A DNA stretch of 64,000 bases, from positions 38,811 through 102,810 of the forward strand of contig JANQNP010000018.1 of NCBI GenBank assembly GCA_028279505.1, read 5' to 3'. The position numbers and the translations under genes are program-made. The notes below the pieces were generated by a model. That model was not told the origin of the DNA. It saw nothing but the letters and a program-made list of their open reading frames with translations, and searched no databases. Below, in pieces: positions 54,981 to 63,893 of the stretch; the stretch's first letter is position 1; every line of letters starts with the position of its first letter. The DNA comes from Dehalococcoidia bacterium (GTDB lineage Bacteria; Chloroflexota; Dehalococcoidia; UBA2979).

Positions 54981-55766
54981 GTGATCGCAAAGCCACCACA
55001 GATGACCGCTGCCAACGCCTCGGCGTTCGCCCTGCAGTCCGTCGTCGACACCTACCACCTGCGCACTCCCTATCCCCCCGCGCTCGCGCGGGTGCTGCTG
55101 AAGTTCGTCGCGGAAACGCGCAGCCCGATCCTCGAGCTCGGCTGCGGTACCGGCGAGATCACGCGCGCCCTCGCGCCCCACGTCTCGCGAATCGACGCCG
55201 TCGACATCTCGGCACCGATGCTGAAGCGGGCGGCTGCGATGCCCGGCGGCAACGCGCCGTCGATCCGCTGGATCGAGAGCCCAGCCGAAACGTTCGAGTT
55301 CGACGGTCCGTACACGCTCGCCGTCTCGGGCGACGCACTCGGCTGGATGGACTGGGGGGTCGTGCTGCCCTCGATCGGTCGCGCGCTGACACCGCGCGCG
55401 CGGCTCGTCCTGATCACCGCGGTGCGCGGCGAGACGGTCTGGGACGGCGCACTCCTCGAGGTGATCAAGCGCCATTCGGTCTACCCGGAGTTCGAGAGCT
55501 ACAGCCTGCCCGAGCGGCTGGCGACCCTCGGGTTATGGACGGTCGAGGGCGGGCGCCGCGTCGGGCCGACGCGGTTCACGAGGACGATCGACGAGTTCGT
55601 CGAGTCGCTGCACGCGACGGGCGGGTTGCCGCGTGACCGCATGGCCGACGCGGCGAGCTTCGACGTCGAGGTGCGGGAACTACTGGCGCCGCACGCCCAG
55701 GACGGAGTGCTCGACCTCTTCGGCTACGCCGATCTGACCTGCGGCAGGCCGAACGTGGACGGCTAG
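54981..55766 (+). CDS. Class I SAM-dependent methyltransferase
   Basis: 261 residues from the GTG behind AGGGAAGG. Motif I is ILELGCGTGEITRALAPHV near residue 50, motif II IDAVDISAPMLKRAAA, and motif IV VSGDALGWMDWGVVLPSIGRALTPRARLVLI. The substrate is unknown. It resembles small-molecule methyltransferases of the UbiE/type 11 group. It follows the M20 gene closely. It converges with the acylphosphatase gene with a shared CTAG. Confidence 0.82.
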   Translation: MIAKPPQMTAANASAFALQSVVDTYHLRTPYPPALARVLLKFVAETRSPILELGCGTGEITRALAPHVSRIDAVDISAPMLKRAAAMPGGNAPSIRWIESPAETFEFDGPYTLAVSGDALGWMDWGVVLPSIGRALTPRARLVLITAVRGETVWDGALLEVIKRHSVYPEFESYSLPERLATLGLWTVEGGRRVGPTRFTRTIDEFVESLHATGGLPRDRMADAASFDVEVRELLAPHAQDGVLDLFGYADLTCGRPNVDG

Positions 55767-56053
55767 ATCACGGCCTCGAATCCACGGTACTCCCCGGTCG
55801 GCTCCTCCCAGCGGAAGGCGACGTCCTCAACGCGGGCGAACGCGGGCCCCTCGCGCATCAGCTCGACGAGCTGACGGAGGGTGCCCTCGTCGCACTCGGC
55901 GACGACCTCGACACGGCCGTCGGGGAGGTTCTTCGCGTAGCCGTCGACGTTGAGGCGCATCGCGTGATCGGCGCAGAACGCGCGGTAGCCGACGCCCTGC
56001 ACACGCCCCTTGGCGAGCGCGATGATGCGCCGGCGCTTGCGGTAGCCGACCAT
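55763..56053 (-). CDS. acyP: Acylphosphatase
   Basis: 96 residues from the ATG at 56053; upstream ATGs in frame give an atypical tail. ALAKGRVQGVGYRAFCADHA carries the phosphate loop with the catalytic Arg, and VDGYAKNLPDGRVEVVAEC the catalytic Asn. GPAFARVEDVAFRWEE is the typical C-terminal strand. It hydrolyses acyl phosphates such as carbamoyl or glyceroyl phosphate. It lies 13 nt after aroKB on the same strand and is probably the last gene of that transcript. Confidence 0.9.
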   Translation of the reverse strand: MVGYRKRRRIIALAKGRVQGVGYRAFCADHAMRLNVDGYAKNLPDGRVEVVAECDEGTLRQLVELMREGPAFARVEDVAFRWEEPTGEYRGFEAVI

Positions 56054-56066
56054 CCTCGCGCGCTCG

Positions 56067-57767
56067 CTAGCCGCGAGCCAGGTCGCGGACCACGCTGCGC
56101 ACAAGGTCCTCGGGCACGTCGCCGCGCACGACGGGTCGCCCGACCCCCTCGAGGAGGACGAACCGGAGCTGACCCTGCTCGACCTTCTTGTCGAGCAGCA
56201 TCGCGCCCATCACCCGCTCGACGTCGATACTCGAGGAGCCGATCGGGAGGCCGAACCCGCGCAGCAGGTCGCCATGGCGGGCGACCAGCTCCTCGTCAAT
56301 CAGGCCGAGGCCGTGCGCGATCCGCGCGGCGCCCATCATCCCGATTCCGACCGCTTCGCCGTGCAGGAACTCGGTGTAACCGGTCGTCGCCTCGATCGCG
56401 TGGCCGATCGTGTGCCCGTAGTTGAGGATTGCGCGCAAGCCCCGCTCCTCCGGGTCACTCGACACGATCAGCGCCTTGAGGCGGGCCGAGCGCGCGGTGA
56501 CGTCGGCGAGTACCTCGACGTCCGAGTGCGGCTGGTATGCGTCGGGCCGGGCCTCGAGCTCGCCGAGCAGCTCGGGGTCGAGGATCCAGGCGTGCTTGAT
56601 CACCTCGGCGAAGCCCTCGGCGAAGGCGCGGCCCGGCAGCGTGCGGAGAGTCGAGACGTCAGAGACGACACCCCTCGGCTGGTAGAACGCGCCGACGAGG
56701 TTCTTGCCGTCCGGCAGGTCGACGGCGACCTTGCCACCGATCGCGGCGTCGTTCATCGCCAGCACCGTGGTCGGGACCTGGATAAACGGCATGCCGCGCA
56801 GGTAGGTGGCCGCGACGTACCCGCCGAGGTCGCCGACCACGCCGCCGCCGAGCGCCACCACCAGGTCGCGGCGCTCGGCGCGCTGCTCGGCCAGCCAGGC
56901 GTAGATCTCGCGAGCGACCTGCAACCCTTTGGACTGTTCGCCGGACGGGATGATGTACGACGCCCCGGCGATGCCACCGGCGTCGAGCGCCTCGGCGGCT
57001 CGCCGTCCGTGCTGGTCGATCACCTCGCTGTCGGAGATGAGGAAGACGCGGCGCCCGGCGAGATCGAGCTGTTCGAGGCGGTCGGGCAGCCGGTCCAGTT
57101 CGCCGGCGCCGACCCAGATCGGGTACCGCTCGCGGCCTGTGTCGACGACCGCCGCCGGCCCGATCGCGGGCGCGTCCGCGCTCAGCCGTTCGAGTCGCCT
57201 CGGGAGGCCGATCAGGCGCGAGGCGTCGGTCGCCCAGGCGCGCAGAATGCGGTCGACCGCGGCGGTGAGCACCGACGTGTCGTCGTCACCGAAGGGCTGC
57301 ACCGGCACCCAGATGTCGGCATGGCTGTAGAAGCGCCGGCGCTCGCGATCGAGTTGGTAGAGCCGGGTATCCAGGTCAGCCGGATCGTCTCCAAGCAGCG
57401 GTCGCCGCTCGCCACTCGAGCCGGCGCGCAGCCGCGACGCGATTGCGGACGGCGTCGCGTCGAGGAAGCAGATGAACCCCTGCTGGCCGAGCGCCGCGCG
57501 GTTGGAGGCGGAGAGGAAGGCGCCGCCGCCCGTGGCGATCACCGCCGGCGTGCGCTTCGCCGCGTCGGCGACCACGCGCTCCTCGATCTTGCGGAACCCC
57601 GGCTCGCCGTCGCGGTCGATCAGCTCCGCGGGCGTGCTGCCCTCGGCTTCGGTGATCAGGTCGTCGGTGTCGAGGAACGGCCATCCGAGGCGCTCCGCGA
57701 GCGCGCGCCCGACGGTGCTCTTGCCGACCCCCGAGAGTCCGATCAACACGATCTGCTGTCCGGCCAT
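56067..57767 (-). CDS. aroKB: Fused shikimate kinase / 3-dehydroquinate synthase
   Basis: 566 residues. The N-terminal ~175 residues are shikimate kinase: GLSGVGKST Walker A at ~10-18, FLDTDDLITEAEG, FRKIEERVV, VIATGGGAF and the lid region GERRPLLG. The C-terminal ~365 residues are dehydroquinate synthase: ISDSEVIDQHG, IIPSGEQSKGLQVA, LVVALGGGVVGDLGGYVAATYLRG, PTTVLAMNDAAIGGKVAVD and AEGFAEVIKHAWI. Both active sites look intact. The fusion joins steps 2 and 5 of the shikimate pathway. Its ATG overlaps the aroC stop (TGATG). Confidence 0.94.
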   Translation of the reverse strand: MAGQQIVLIGLSGVGKSTVGRALAERLGWPFLDTDDLITEAEGSTPAELIDRDGEPGFRKIEERVVADAAKRTPAVIATGGGAFLSASNRAALGQQGFICFLDATPSAIASRLRAGSSGERRPLLGDDPADLDTRLYQLDRERRRFYSHADIWVPVQPFGDDDTSVLTAAVDRILRAWATDASRLIGLPRRLERLSADAPAIGPAAVVDTGRERYPIWVGAGELDRLPDRLEQLDLAGRRVFLISDSEVIDQHGRRAAEALDAGGIAGASYIIPSGEQSKGLQVAREIYAWLAEQRAERRDLVVALGGGVVGDLGGYVAATYLRGMPFIQVPTTVLAMNDAAIGGKVAVDLPDGKNLVGAFYQPRGVVSDVSTLRTLPGRAFAEGFAEVIKHAWILDPELLGELEARPDAYQPHSDVEVLADVTARSARLKALIVSSDPEERGLRAILNYGHTIGHAIEATTGYTEFLHGEAVGIGMMGAARIAHGLGLIDEELVARHGDLLRGFGLPIGSSSIDVERVMGAMLLDKKVEQGQLRFVLLEGVGRPVVRGDVPEDLVRSVVRDLARG

Positions 57768-58960
57768 CAGTCGCTCTCCCCAGTCAGCCGCTCGCGGGGA
57801 CCGACAGTCGCCTGGAACGCCTCAACGTTGCGATGCAGCTCAGTCACATGGTCGCCGCCGAACTTCTCGAGCACGGCGTCGGCGAGCACGATCGCAACCA
57901 TCGCCTCCCCGACCACGCCGCCTGCCGGGACGACCGCGACGTCGGACCGCTCGTAGAACGACTCCGTCTCTTCGCCGGTCAGTAGGTCGGCGGTCGGCAT
58001 CCGCCTCGGCACCGTCGAGATCGGCTTGAGGTAGCCCCGCACCACGACGTCCTCGCCGTTGGTGATGCCGCCCTCGAGGCCGCCGGCGCGGTTCGACTCG
58101 CGCTCCCACGGGCGGCGCTCCCAGGCGGCCGACGGCAGGATCACGTCCATCACCTCGGAGCCGGGGGTGCGCGCGCCCTCGAAACCGTCGCCGATCTCCA
58201 CGGCTTTGACCGCGTTGATCGACATGACCGCCTGCGCCAGCTGGCCGTCGAGCTTGCGGTCCCAGTGCACGTGGCTCCCGAGGCCCATCGGCACCCCGCT
58301 CGCGCGCACCTCGAACACCCCACCGAGGGTGTCGAGATCCTCGCGGGTGCGATCGATCTCCTCGATCATCTCCTGCTCGACGGAGGCGTCGGCGACGCGT
58401 ACCGCCGAGGCGTCGACCGCGTCCCAGTCGATCCGCTCGGGGACCCGCGCCACGACCGAGCCGATCGACAGCGTGTGCGAGTGCACCTCGACGCCCAGCT
58501 CCGCGAGGAGCGCGCGCGCGATCGCGCCCACGGCGACGCGCGCCGCGGTCTCGCGCGCGCTCGACCGCTCGAGGATCGGCCGCACGTCGTCGAAGCCGTA
58601 CTTCTGCGTCCCCACGAGGTCGGCGTGACCGGGACGCAGCAGCGTGACCCGCTCGACCTCCTCGTCGACCGGTTCGGTCGCCATCCGGATCTGCCAGTTC
58701 GCGTTCTGGTGATCGCGGTTGACCATCGAGAGCGCGATCGGCGAGCCGATCGTGAGCCCGTGACGCACGCCAGACATGATCGCGGCGCGGTCCTGCTCGA
58801 TCTGCTGCCGCTTGCCGCGGCCGTAGCCGCCCTGGCGGCGGCTCAGGTCCGCCGCGATCAGGTCCTCGCTGATCTCGAGGCCGGCCGGGACGCCCTCGAC
58901 GATCGCGGTGAGCCCCTTGCCGTGTGATTCGCCGGCGGTGAGCCATCGGAACGCGCTCAT
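57767..58960 (-). CDS. aroC: Chorismate synthase
   Basis: 397 residues from the ATG at 58960. FRWLTAGESHGKGLTAIVEGVPAGL is the classical signature 1. RRQGGYGRGKRQQIE follows, and RPGHADLVGTQKYGFDDVRPILERSSARETAARVAVG is the second signature. SNRAGGLEGGITNGEDVVVRGYLKPISTVPR and RSDVAVVPAGGVVGEAMVAIVLADA are C-terminal hallmarks. It converts EPSP to chorismate using reduced FMN. It is coupled with aroKB by a 1-nt overlap. Confidence 0.95.
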   Translation of the reverse strand: MSAFRWLTAGESHGKGLTAIVEGVPAGLEISEDLIAADLSRRQGGYGRGKRQQIEQDRAAIMSGVRHGLTIGSPIALSMVNRDHQNANWQIRMATEPVDEEVERVTLLRPGHADLVGTQKYGFDDVRPILERSSARETAARVAVGAIARALLAELGVEVHSHTLSIGSVVARVPERIDWDAVDASAVRVADASVEQEMIEEIDRTREDLDTLGGVFEVRASGVPMGLGSHVHWDRKLDGQLAQAVMSINAVKAVEIGDGFEGARTPGSEVMDVILPSAAWERRPWERESNRAGGLEGGITNGEDVVVRGYLKPISTVPRRMPTADLLTGEETESFYERSDVAVVPAGGVVGEAMVAIVLADAVLEKFGGDHVTELHRNVEAFQATVGPRERLTGESD

Positions 58961-59012
58961 TGAGCCGCCTCGTGCGGGCCTGCAGCACCCGAGGCGCTGC
59001 GCCACCCCCGAG

Positions 59013-59675
59013 TCACTGCGACGCCTCGCGGAGCGCGGCCTTGGCAGCGACGACGGCTTCGACCTCATCGAGGGTGATCAGCGGATTCGCATCCGGATCC
59101 GGCTCGTCGGCGCCCTCGCCGTCGACCGTCTCCCACTCGGCGAGCATCTCGTCGGGCTCGCCCTCCTCCCAGTCGGAGAGCGCCGCGACCTCACGTCGGG
59201 CGATGGTCGTCAGCAGGCAGCGCGTCTGCGTTGCGCCCGCGCTGTCGCGGTACTCGAGGTTCACGTCCACCTGGGCGGCGTCAAAGCTGGCGTGCGGCAC
59301 CTCGTAGAGCAGCCGTTCCACCATCCGGACGGCGGCGCGGCGGGCCACGATGTACTCGTTCGCCACCTCGTCACGTTGCCCGCCGACAACGCGGACGTCC
59401 GGCTCCGCGAGGATCGAGACGCGGATCCGCTCGTGGTCCGCAGCGGTGAGCGCAGCTGTGTGGAGAGCGCGCCAGTCGGCCGGCGGGGTGCCGTTCGGGG
59501 GTCGCGCGTTGCGCCACGCGTCGAAGGTCTGATCGAGGAGCTCCATCAGTGCGCCGTGGTCGCCCGCGGCGATGACCGACCGCCACTTGCGGGCGGCGAA
59601 CATCGCCTGGACGACCATGAATCCCAGCACTACGCCGATGCTCAGCAGCACGATGATCGCCAGGCCGAGGCCCAT
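59013..59675 (-). CDS. Single-pass membrane protein with a Tim44-like extramembrane domain
   Basis: 220 residues from the ATG behind AAGGA. The N-terminal helix MGLGLAIIVLLSIGVVLGFMVVQAMF is followed by an alpha/beta domain: WRSVIAAGDHGALMELLDQTFDAW, VRVVGGQRDEVANEYIVARRAAVRMVERLLYEV and RCLLTTIARREVAALSDWEEGEPDEML. The layout is reminiscent of Tim44-like/NTF2-like domains, but the match is weak. The C-terminal tail is acidic. It sits between aroE and aroC on the same strand. Function unknown. Confidence 0.72.
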   Translation of the reverse strand: MGLGLAIIVLLSIGVVLGFMVVQAMFAARKWRSVIAAGDHGALMELLDQTFDAWRNARPPNGTPPADWRALHTAALTAADHERIRVSILAEPDVRVVGGQRDEVANEYIVARRAAVRMVERLLYEVPHASFDAAQVDVNLEYRDSAGATQTRCLLTTIARREVAALSDWEEGEPDEMLAEWETVDGEGADEPDPDANPLITLDEVEAVVAAKAALREASQ

Positions 59676-59755
59676 GAATCGTCCTTCGTTACGCGGGGCA
59701 CGGACACCGACCGGCACCCGCTGACCTACGCTATCGCATCCCGGTCTCAGGCGCG

Positions 59756-60610
59756 TCAGCGCCCGCCGTCGAGCGCCGCCCGGGCCGCCTCGAACATCGT
59801 CGCGAGCGGCGGCTCCTGCCCGGTCCAGAGGCGGAACGAGGCCGCGCCCTGGTGCACGAGCATCGCGAGCCCGCCCAGCGTCTGGGCGCCGCCGCTGGCC
59901 GCCGCCTCGAGGAACGGCGTCCGCTCCGGCGTGTACACGAGGTCGAACGCCAGCTGACCCTGCCGCATCATCCGCGCCGGGATGGGGGTCGCGCCCTCGT
60001 CAGGTCCGTGCCGCATCCCGAGCGAGGTCGTCTGCACGATCAGCCGCGCCGCCGTCACGGCGACGCGCAGCCGCTCCGACTCGAGGTCCAGCGGACAGGT
60101 CCACACGTCGAGATCGGCGCCGCCGAGCGGCACGAGCTCCTCGGCGCGCCCCGCCGTTCGGTTGGCGACCGTCCCCCGTGCCGCGCCGGCGCGGCGCATC
60201 GCCACGACGACCGCGCGCGCCGCGCCACCCGCCCCGAGGATCACGACGTTCGCGCCGGCCAGGTCGACCTCGACCTCGGCCAGGGCGTTGAGGATGCCCG
60301 TCACGTCGGTGTTGGTGGCATGGAGGCGGCCGTCGCGGTTGACGATCGTGTTCACCGCGCCGACGAACTCGACGAGGCTGTCCGGCTGGTCGATCAGCCG
60401 CATCACGGCGACCTTGTGCGGCACGGTGACGTTCGCGCCGAGCACGTCGCGCGAGCGCAACCGCTCCATCACGCTCTGCAGCTCGGCGGCCGGCGTGTCC
60501 CACGCCTCGTAACGAGCGTCGATCTTCAGCGCGTCGAGCGCCGCCTGCTGGAACGCCGGCGAGATCGAGTGCGCGACCGGATGTCCGACGAGAGCGATCG
60601 TCCGTGTCAT
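59756..60610 (-). CDS. aroE: Shikimate dehydrogenase
   Basis: 284 residues from the ATG at 60610. GHPVAHSISPAFQQAALDAL carries the shikimate-binding Ser pair, and GANVTVPHKVAVM the catalytic Lys. GAVNTIVNRDGRLHATNTDVTGI has the Asn/Asp substrate ligands, and VVILGAGGAARAVVVAMRRAG the NADP Rossmann loop. GGLAMLVHQGAASFRLWTG is the C-terminal Gln region. It reduces 3-dehydroshikimate with NADPH. It is part of the minus-strand aromatic amino acid cluster, 68 nt after mltG. Confidence 0.93.
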   Translation of the reverse strand: MTRTIALVGHPVAHSISPAFQQAALDALKIDARYEAWDTPAAELQSVMERLRSRDVLGANVTVPHKVAVMRLIDQPDSLVEFVGAVNTIVNRDGRLHATNTDVTGILNALAEVEVDLAGANVVILGAGGAARAVVVAMRRAGAARGTVANRTAGRAEELVPLGGADLDVWTCPLDLESERLRVAVTAARLIVQTTSLGMRHGPDEGATPIPARMMRQGQLAFDLVYTPERTPFLEAAASGGAQTLGGLAMLVHQGAASFRLWTGQEPPLATMFEAARAALDGGR

Positions 60611-60678
60611 CGCGCCTTCACCTCGTGCTGTCGAGTCGTGGCTGGCGTGCTGGTCGCCGACCGCCAATGAGGAGAACG

Positions 60679-61800
60679 CTACTCCGCGCACTCGGAGGCG
60701 CGGAAGGCCTCCACGTTGGCGTTGTGACCCTCGAGGGTGGCGGCGAACGAATGCGACCCATCGCAGGCCGGTGACGCCACGAAGTAGATGAACTCCGTGT
60801 CCGCCGGGTTGACCACCGCCTCGATCGCCGCGATGCCTGGGTTCGCGATCGGGCCCGGCGGCAGTCCACCGTAGAGATAGGTGTTATAGGGCGAGTCCGT
60901 GTCGAGATCGGTCTGCTCGAGGCCGCCCAGCTTCCACCAGCCGAACTCCTCGACGCTCTCCGGCGTCGAGATCGCGAACTGGACGGTCGGATCCGCTTGC
61001 AGCGGGATCCCCTGGTCGAGGCGGTTCCGGAACGCGGATGCCACGATCGGCTGCTCCTCGGCCAGCGCCGCCTCGCGCTCGACGATCGACGCGAGCGTCA
61101 GCACCTCGTGCATCGTCAGCCCGGCGTCCGCGGCCTGCGCGCGGATGTCGGCGCTCACCTGCTCGGAGAACGCGTCGAGCATGGCCCGCACCGCCTCCTC
61201 GGCGGTCGTCGTCTCGCGGAAGGGGAAGCTCGCCGGGAGCAGATAGCCCAGCAACGAGGCGTCGACGGGCTTGTCCGCGAGCGCGGGATGCTGCCACGCG
61301 GCCGTCACGGCGGCGTCCCACTCGCCCGACGTCACGATCGCCTCAGACACGAGGATGTCGCCGACCTCCTCGACGCGCAGGCCCTCGGGGATGCGCACCA
61401 GGTCGACGTCGATGCCGCCGGCGCGGAGCTGGAGGATGACTTCGGAGGCCGGGGTGCCCGTCATGAACTCGTAGCGCCCGGCCTTCAGCTCGGCGGTGAC
61501 GCCGCTGAACGCCAGCAGCGTGTCGAACGCTCCCGCATCCGCGAGCACGCCAGCATCGAGGAGGATCTGCCGGATCTCGGCCGCGCCGGTGCCGTCCGGG
61601 ATCTCGACCTCGACGGGCTCGCGCACGGAGGGGGCGATCGGCTCCTCGAGGGTCGCGACGTCGTTGGCGATCGCCTCGGGCGTGTCGAGCAGCTCGCCGA
61701 CCACGATGAACGCGACGACCACCGAGAACAACGCCATCGCGACGAAGGCGAAGGTCAGCGGGTCGCGCAGGTAGCTCAGCGGATCAGGCGGTCGCGTCAA
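60679..61800 (-). CDS. mltG: Endolytic murein transglycosylase MltG (YceG-like)
   Basis: 373 residues from a TTG at 61800 behind GGAGGCG; the start overlaps the ruvX end by 17 nt and is the least certain part. One membrane helix (LTFAFVAMALFSVVVAFIVVG) is followed by the LysM-like and YceG domains: GTGAAEIRQILLDAGVL, LKAGRYEFMTGTPASEVILQL and LLGYLLPASFPF. The catalytic Glu is in LASIVEREAALAEEQPIVASAFRNRL. PLQADPTVQFA and SPYNTYLYGGLPPGPIANPG are YceG signatures. It cuts nascent glycan strands at the outer face of the membrane. Confidence 0.92.
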   Translation of the reverse strand: MTRPPDPLSYLRDPLTFAFVAMALFSVVVAFIVVGELLDTPEAIANDVATLEEPIAPSVREPVEVEIPDGTGAAEIRQILLDAGVLADAGAFDTLLAFSGVTAELKAGRYEFMTGTPASEVILQLRAGGIDVDLVRIPEGLRVEEVGDILVSEAIVTSGEWDAAVTAAWQHPALADKPVDASLLGYLLPASFPFRETTTAEEAVRAMLDAFSEQVSADIRAQAADAGLTMHEVLTLASIVEREAALAEEQPIVASAFRNRLDQGIPLQADPTVQFAISTPESVEEFGWWKLGGLEQTDLDTDSPYNTYLYGGLPPGPIANPGIAAIEAVVNPADTEFIYFVASPACDGSHSFAATLEGHNANVEAFRASECAE

Positions 61801-62215
61801 CAGCTGCGCCTCCAGCGCCCGGATTCGTCGTGCGCCGCCGCTCGAGGAACTGCTCAAGCAGGATCGTCGCCGCGAGGTCGTCGCTCGGCCCCGCCCGTCG
61901 AGCATCGCGCGCCTGCTGCTCCGCCGCCACCGAGGTCAGTCGCTCGTCTTCGTAGACCAGCTCCACGTCGAGGCCGCGCGCGATCCGGGCGCCGAGGCGG
62001 CGCGCCATCGCGGCCGCGTCGCCCTCGTCGCCGCTCGGGAGCAACGGCAGGCCGATCACGACGCCCTCGACGCCCTCGCGCTCCACGATCGCGCGGATCG
62101 CGGGGTACGCCGCGCTCGCTGGCACCACCTCCAGCGGTACCGCCACCCGCTCCTCGGGGTCGCAGATCGCGAGGCCGACGCGCGCCTCGCCGGGATCGAC
62201 GCCCAGCCAGCGCAC
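61784..62215 (-). CDS. ruvX: Holliday junction resolvase-like RuvX/YqgF (pre-16S rRNA nuclease)
   Basis: 143 residues from the GTG one nt after the upstream stop. RWLGVDPGEARVGLAICD has the first catalytic Asp. VEGVVIGLPLLPSGDEGDAA and VELVYEDERLTSVAAEQQ carry the Glu and second active-site region, and SDDLAATILLEQFLERR has the last Asp. In the family it processes the 5' end of 16S rRNA and may resolve junctions. Located between the baseplate-J-like gene and mltG, the usual neighbourhood of alaS-ruvX-mltG. Confidence 0.92.
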   Translation of the reverse strand: MRWLGVDPGEARVGLAICDPEERVAVPLEVVPASAAYPAIRAIVEREGVEGVVIGLPLLPSGDEGDAAAMARRLGARIARGLDVELVYEDERLTSVAAEQQARDARRAGPSDDLAATILLEQFLERRRTTNPGAGGAAVDATA

Positions 62216-62216
62216 G

Positions 62217-63887
62217 CTACGGCTCCGCCGTGGCGGTGGCATCGGCGGCGGCCGTCGCCGCCGCGGCACCCGAGGTGGTCAGCAGGTTCGCGGCCCCACC
62301 GTCGTCATCGTCACCGTCGGCGTCGAGCAGGCTGGCCGGTCCGGCGTAGGTGATCGTGATCCGGTCGGCGTTTCGCGGCAGCCAGCGCCACGGAATGAAG
62401 TCGGGTCGGAGGTCGATCTGCGGCGGACTCTCGAGGGCGAGCAACTCCTGGATCTCGGCCCGCGCCGTCCCCGGTGAATCCCCGCTGATCGCCTCGCGGA
62501 CGAGCTGAGTGTCGATCAAGTCGGCCACGAGCCCGGTCGCCAGCAGCGAGACGGTGACCGTCCCGCCCTCGACGCGGGCGTCGGTCAGCTCGGCGCTCGC
62601 GCTGTTCGGCAGCAGCGCCTGACCCGGGCCGAGCTCCTGGAGCAACAGCGCCTCCGCCGTCAGGGCGGCCTCGGCCTCGGTCACGACGAGCGCGGAGACG
62701 ATCGCCGTGTAGTCGACGAGGAACGTCTCGGCCGGATCGCCGGGATTGGCGAGCGGCTCCTGGCTGAAGATCGAGACGGAGATCGTCTGCGGGAAGACCG
62801 TCCCGTCGGTCACCACGTCGAACAGCTCCCGCTCACCGATGCGGCGGAGCACCTCGTCGGAGATCTCGGAGACCCGCACGACATCCGCCTCGTCGACGGC
62901 CGGCACGAGCTGGTTCGTCCCGCCGTCGGCAGCCGCCGGGTTCGTGACCGTGACGCCCTCGGGCAGATCGTCGCTGAGGATCAGCGTCGCGAACGCGACG
63001 TTCCCCTGCTCCCCGGCCTGCACCGCCGTCGCTCCGATCGTCGCCGTCGAGGCCGCTGGCACCGTTACGTCCGAGTCAGTGACGAAGCTGATCCCGTTCT
63101 CGTCGTCCACCTGGCTTCCGGCGCCCACGACCAGCTCGTCGGCGGTGGCGTTCGAGAACTGGAGGACGACCGTCGCTCGCGCGTCGGGGACCTCGACCTC
63201 GCCGCTCGTCACGATCGCCACCGTGTGCGTGAACTCGTGCTGGAAGCTCGTCGCGGGCTGGATCCCCAGCTCGAGGTCCGGGACGTCGGCGATCGGGTTG
63301 AGCCGCACCCGCATCGAGGCGATCTGTTCCTCCGAGGCCGGGACGATCACGACCTCGGCCGACGGGATCGTGTTGCAGGCGACGGTGAAGACGACCCAGA
63401 GACCAGCGATCAGCAGCGCGCCGCGAAACAGCCCACCCCACGCCATCCGTGGCAGGTAGAACTCGCGGTCGCCGAGCTGGATCCGGTGGTGCGGCGAGCG
63501 CACGACCCCGCCGACCGAGGTCGCCGCGGGAAGCCCATTCTGCCGCGCGTAGCTGCGCACATCCCCACGCGGCGCCACGACCCCGAGCGCGAGGTTGTTC
63601 CGCTTCGCCACCGCGGCGATGTGCGGCCATGCGGCCGGATCGCGCAGCGCGCGCGCCTCCCGAGGAACGACAAGCAGCACCTCCGGCGTCGCCGTCGCCT
63701 CGATCCGGTCGACGACGTCGAGGATCCCGTCGTCTGCCGTCGCGACCACCGTCGCTCGCGCGGTCGAGTCGCCCGAGGGCGCGGGCGTGGAGGGATCGAC
63801 CTGGCGCCGGCGCGGCGCCCGCTGCGCGGCGACCCACGCCGTGACCCGCCGCCACGCGTTCTGCAGGGCGTCGAGGTACTCGTTCAT
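62217..63887 (-). CDS. Baseplate J/gp47-like membrane protein
   Basis: 556 residues. An N-terminal cytosolic part of ~165 residues includes a nucleotide-fold-like segment (VLLVVPREARALRDPAAWPHIAAVAKRNNLALGVVAPRGDVRSYAR). One membrane helix (LFRGALLIAGLWVVFTVACN) follows, then ~370 residues outside. The outer part has beta segments VVLQFSNATADELVVGAGSQV, FVTDSDVTVPAASTATIGATAVQAGEQGNV and VTNPAAADGGTN, which match baseplate J-type domains of phage tails and contractile systems. No other tail gene is nearby. It sits 6 nt after alaS and 1 nt before ruvX, so it is a chromosomal surface protein of unknown function. Confidence 0.8.
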   Translation of the reverse strand: MNEYLDALQNAWRRVTAWVAAQRAPRRRQVDPSTPAPSGDSTARATVVATADDGILDVVDRIEATATPEVLLVVPREARALRDPAAWPHIAAVAKRNNLALGVVAPRGDVRSYARQNGLPAATSVGGVVRSPHHRIQLGDREFYLPRMAWGGLFRGALLIAGLWVVFTVACNTIPSAEVVIVPASEEQIASMRVRLNPIADVPDLELGIQPATSFQHEFTHTVAIVTSGEVEVPDARATVVLQFSNATADELVVGAGSQVDDENGISFVTDSDVTVPAASTATIGATAVQAGEQGNVAFATLILSDDLPEGVTVTNPAAADGGTNQLVPAVDEADVVRVSEISDEVLRRIGERELFDVVTDGTVFPQTISVSIFSQEPLANPGDPAETFLVDYTAIVSALVVTEAEAALTAEALLLQELGPGQALLPNSASAELTDARVEGGTVTVSLLATGLVADLIDTQLVREAISGDSPGTARAEIQELLALESPPQIDLRPDFIPWRWLPRNADRITITYAGPASLLDADGDDDDGGAANLLTTSGAAAATAAADATATAEP

Positions 63888-63893
63888 CGCGGG

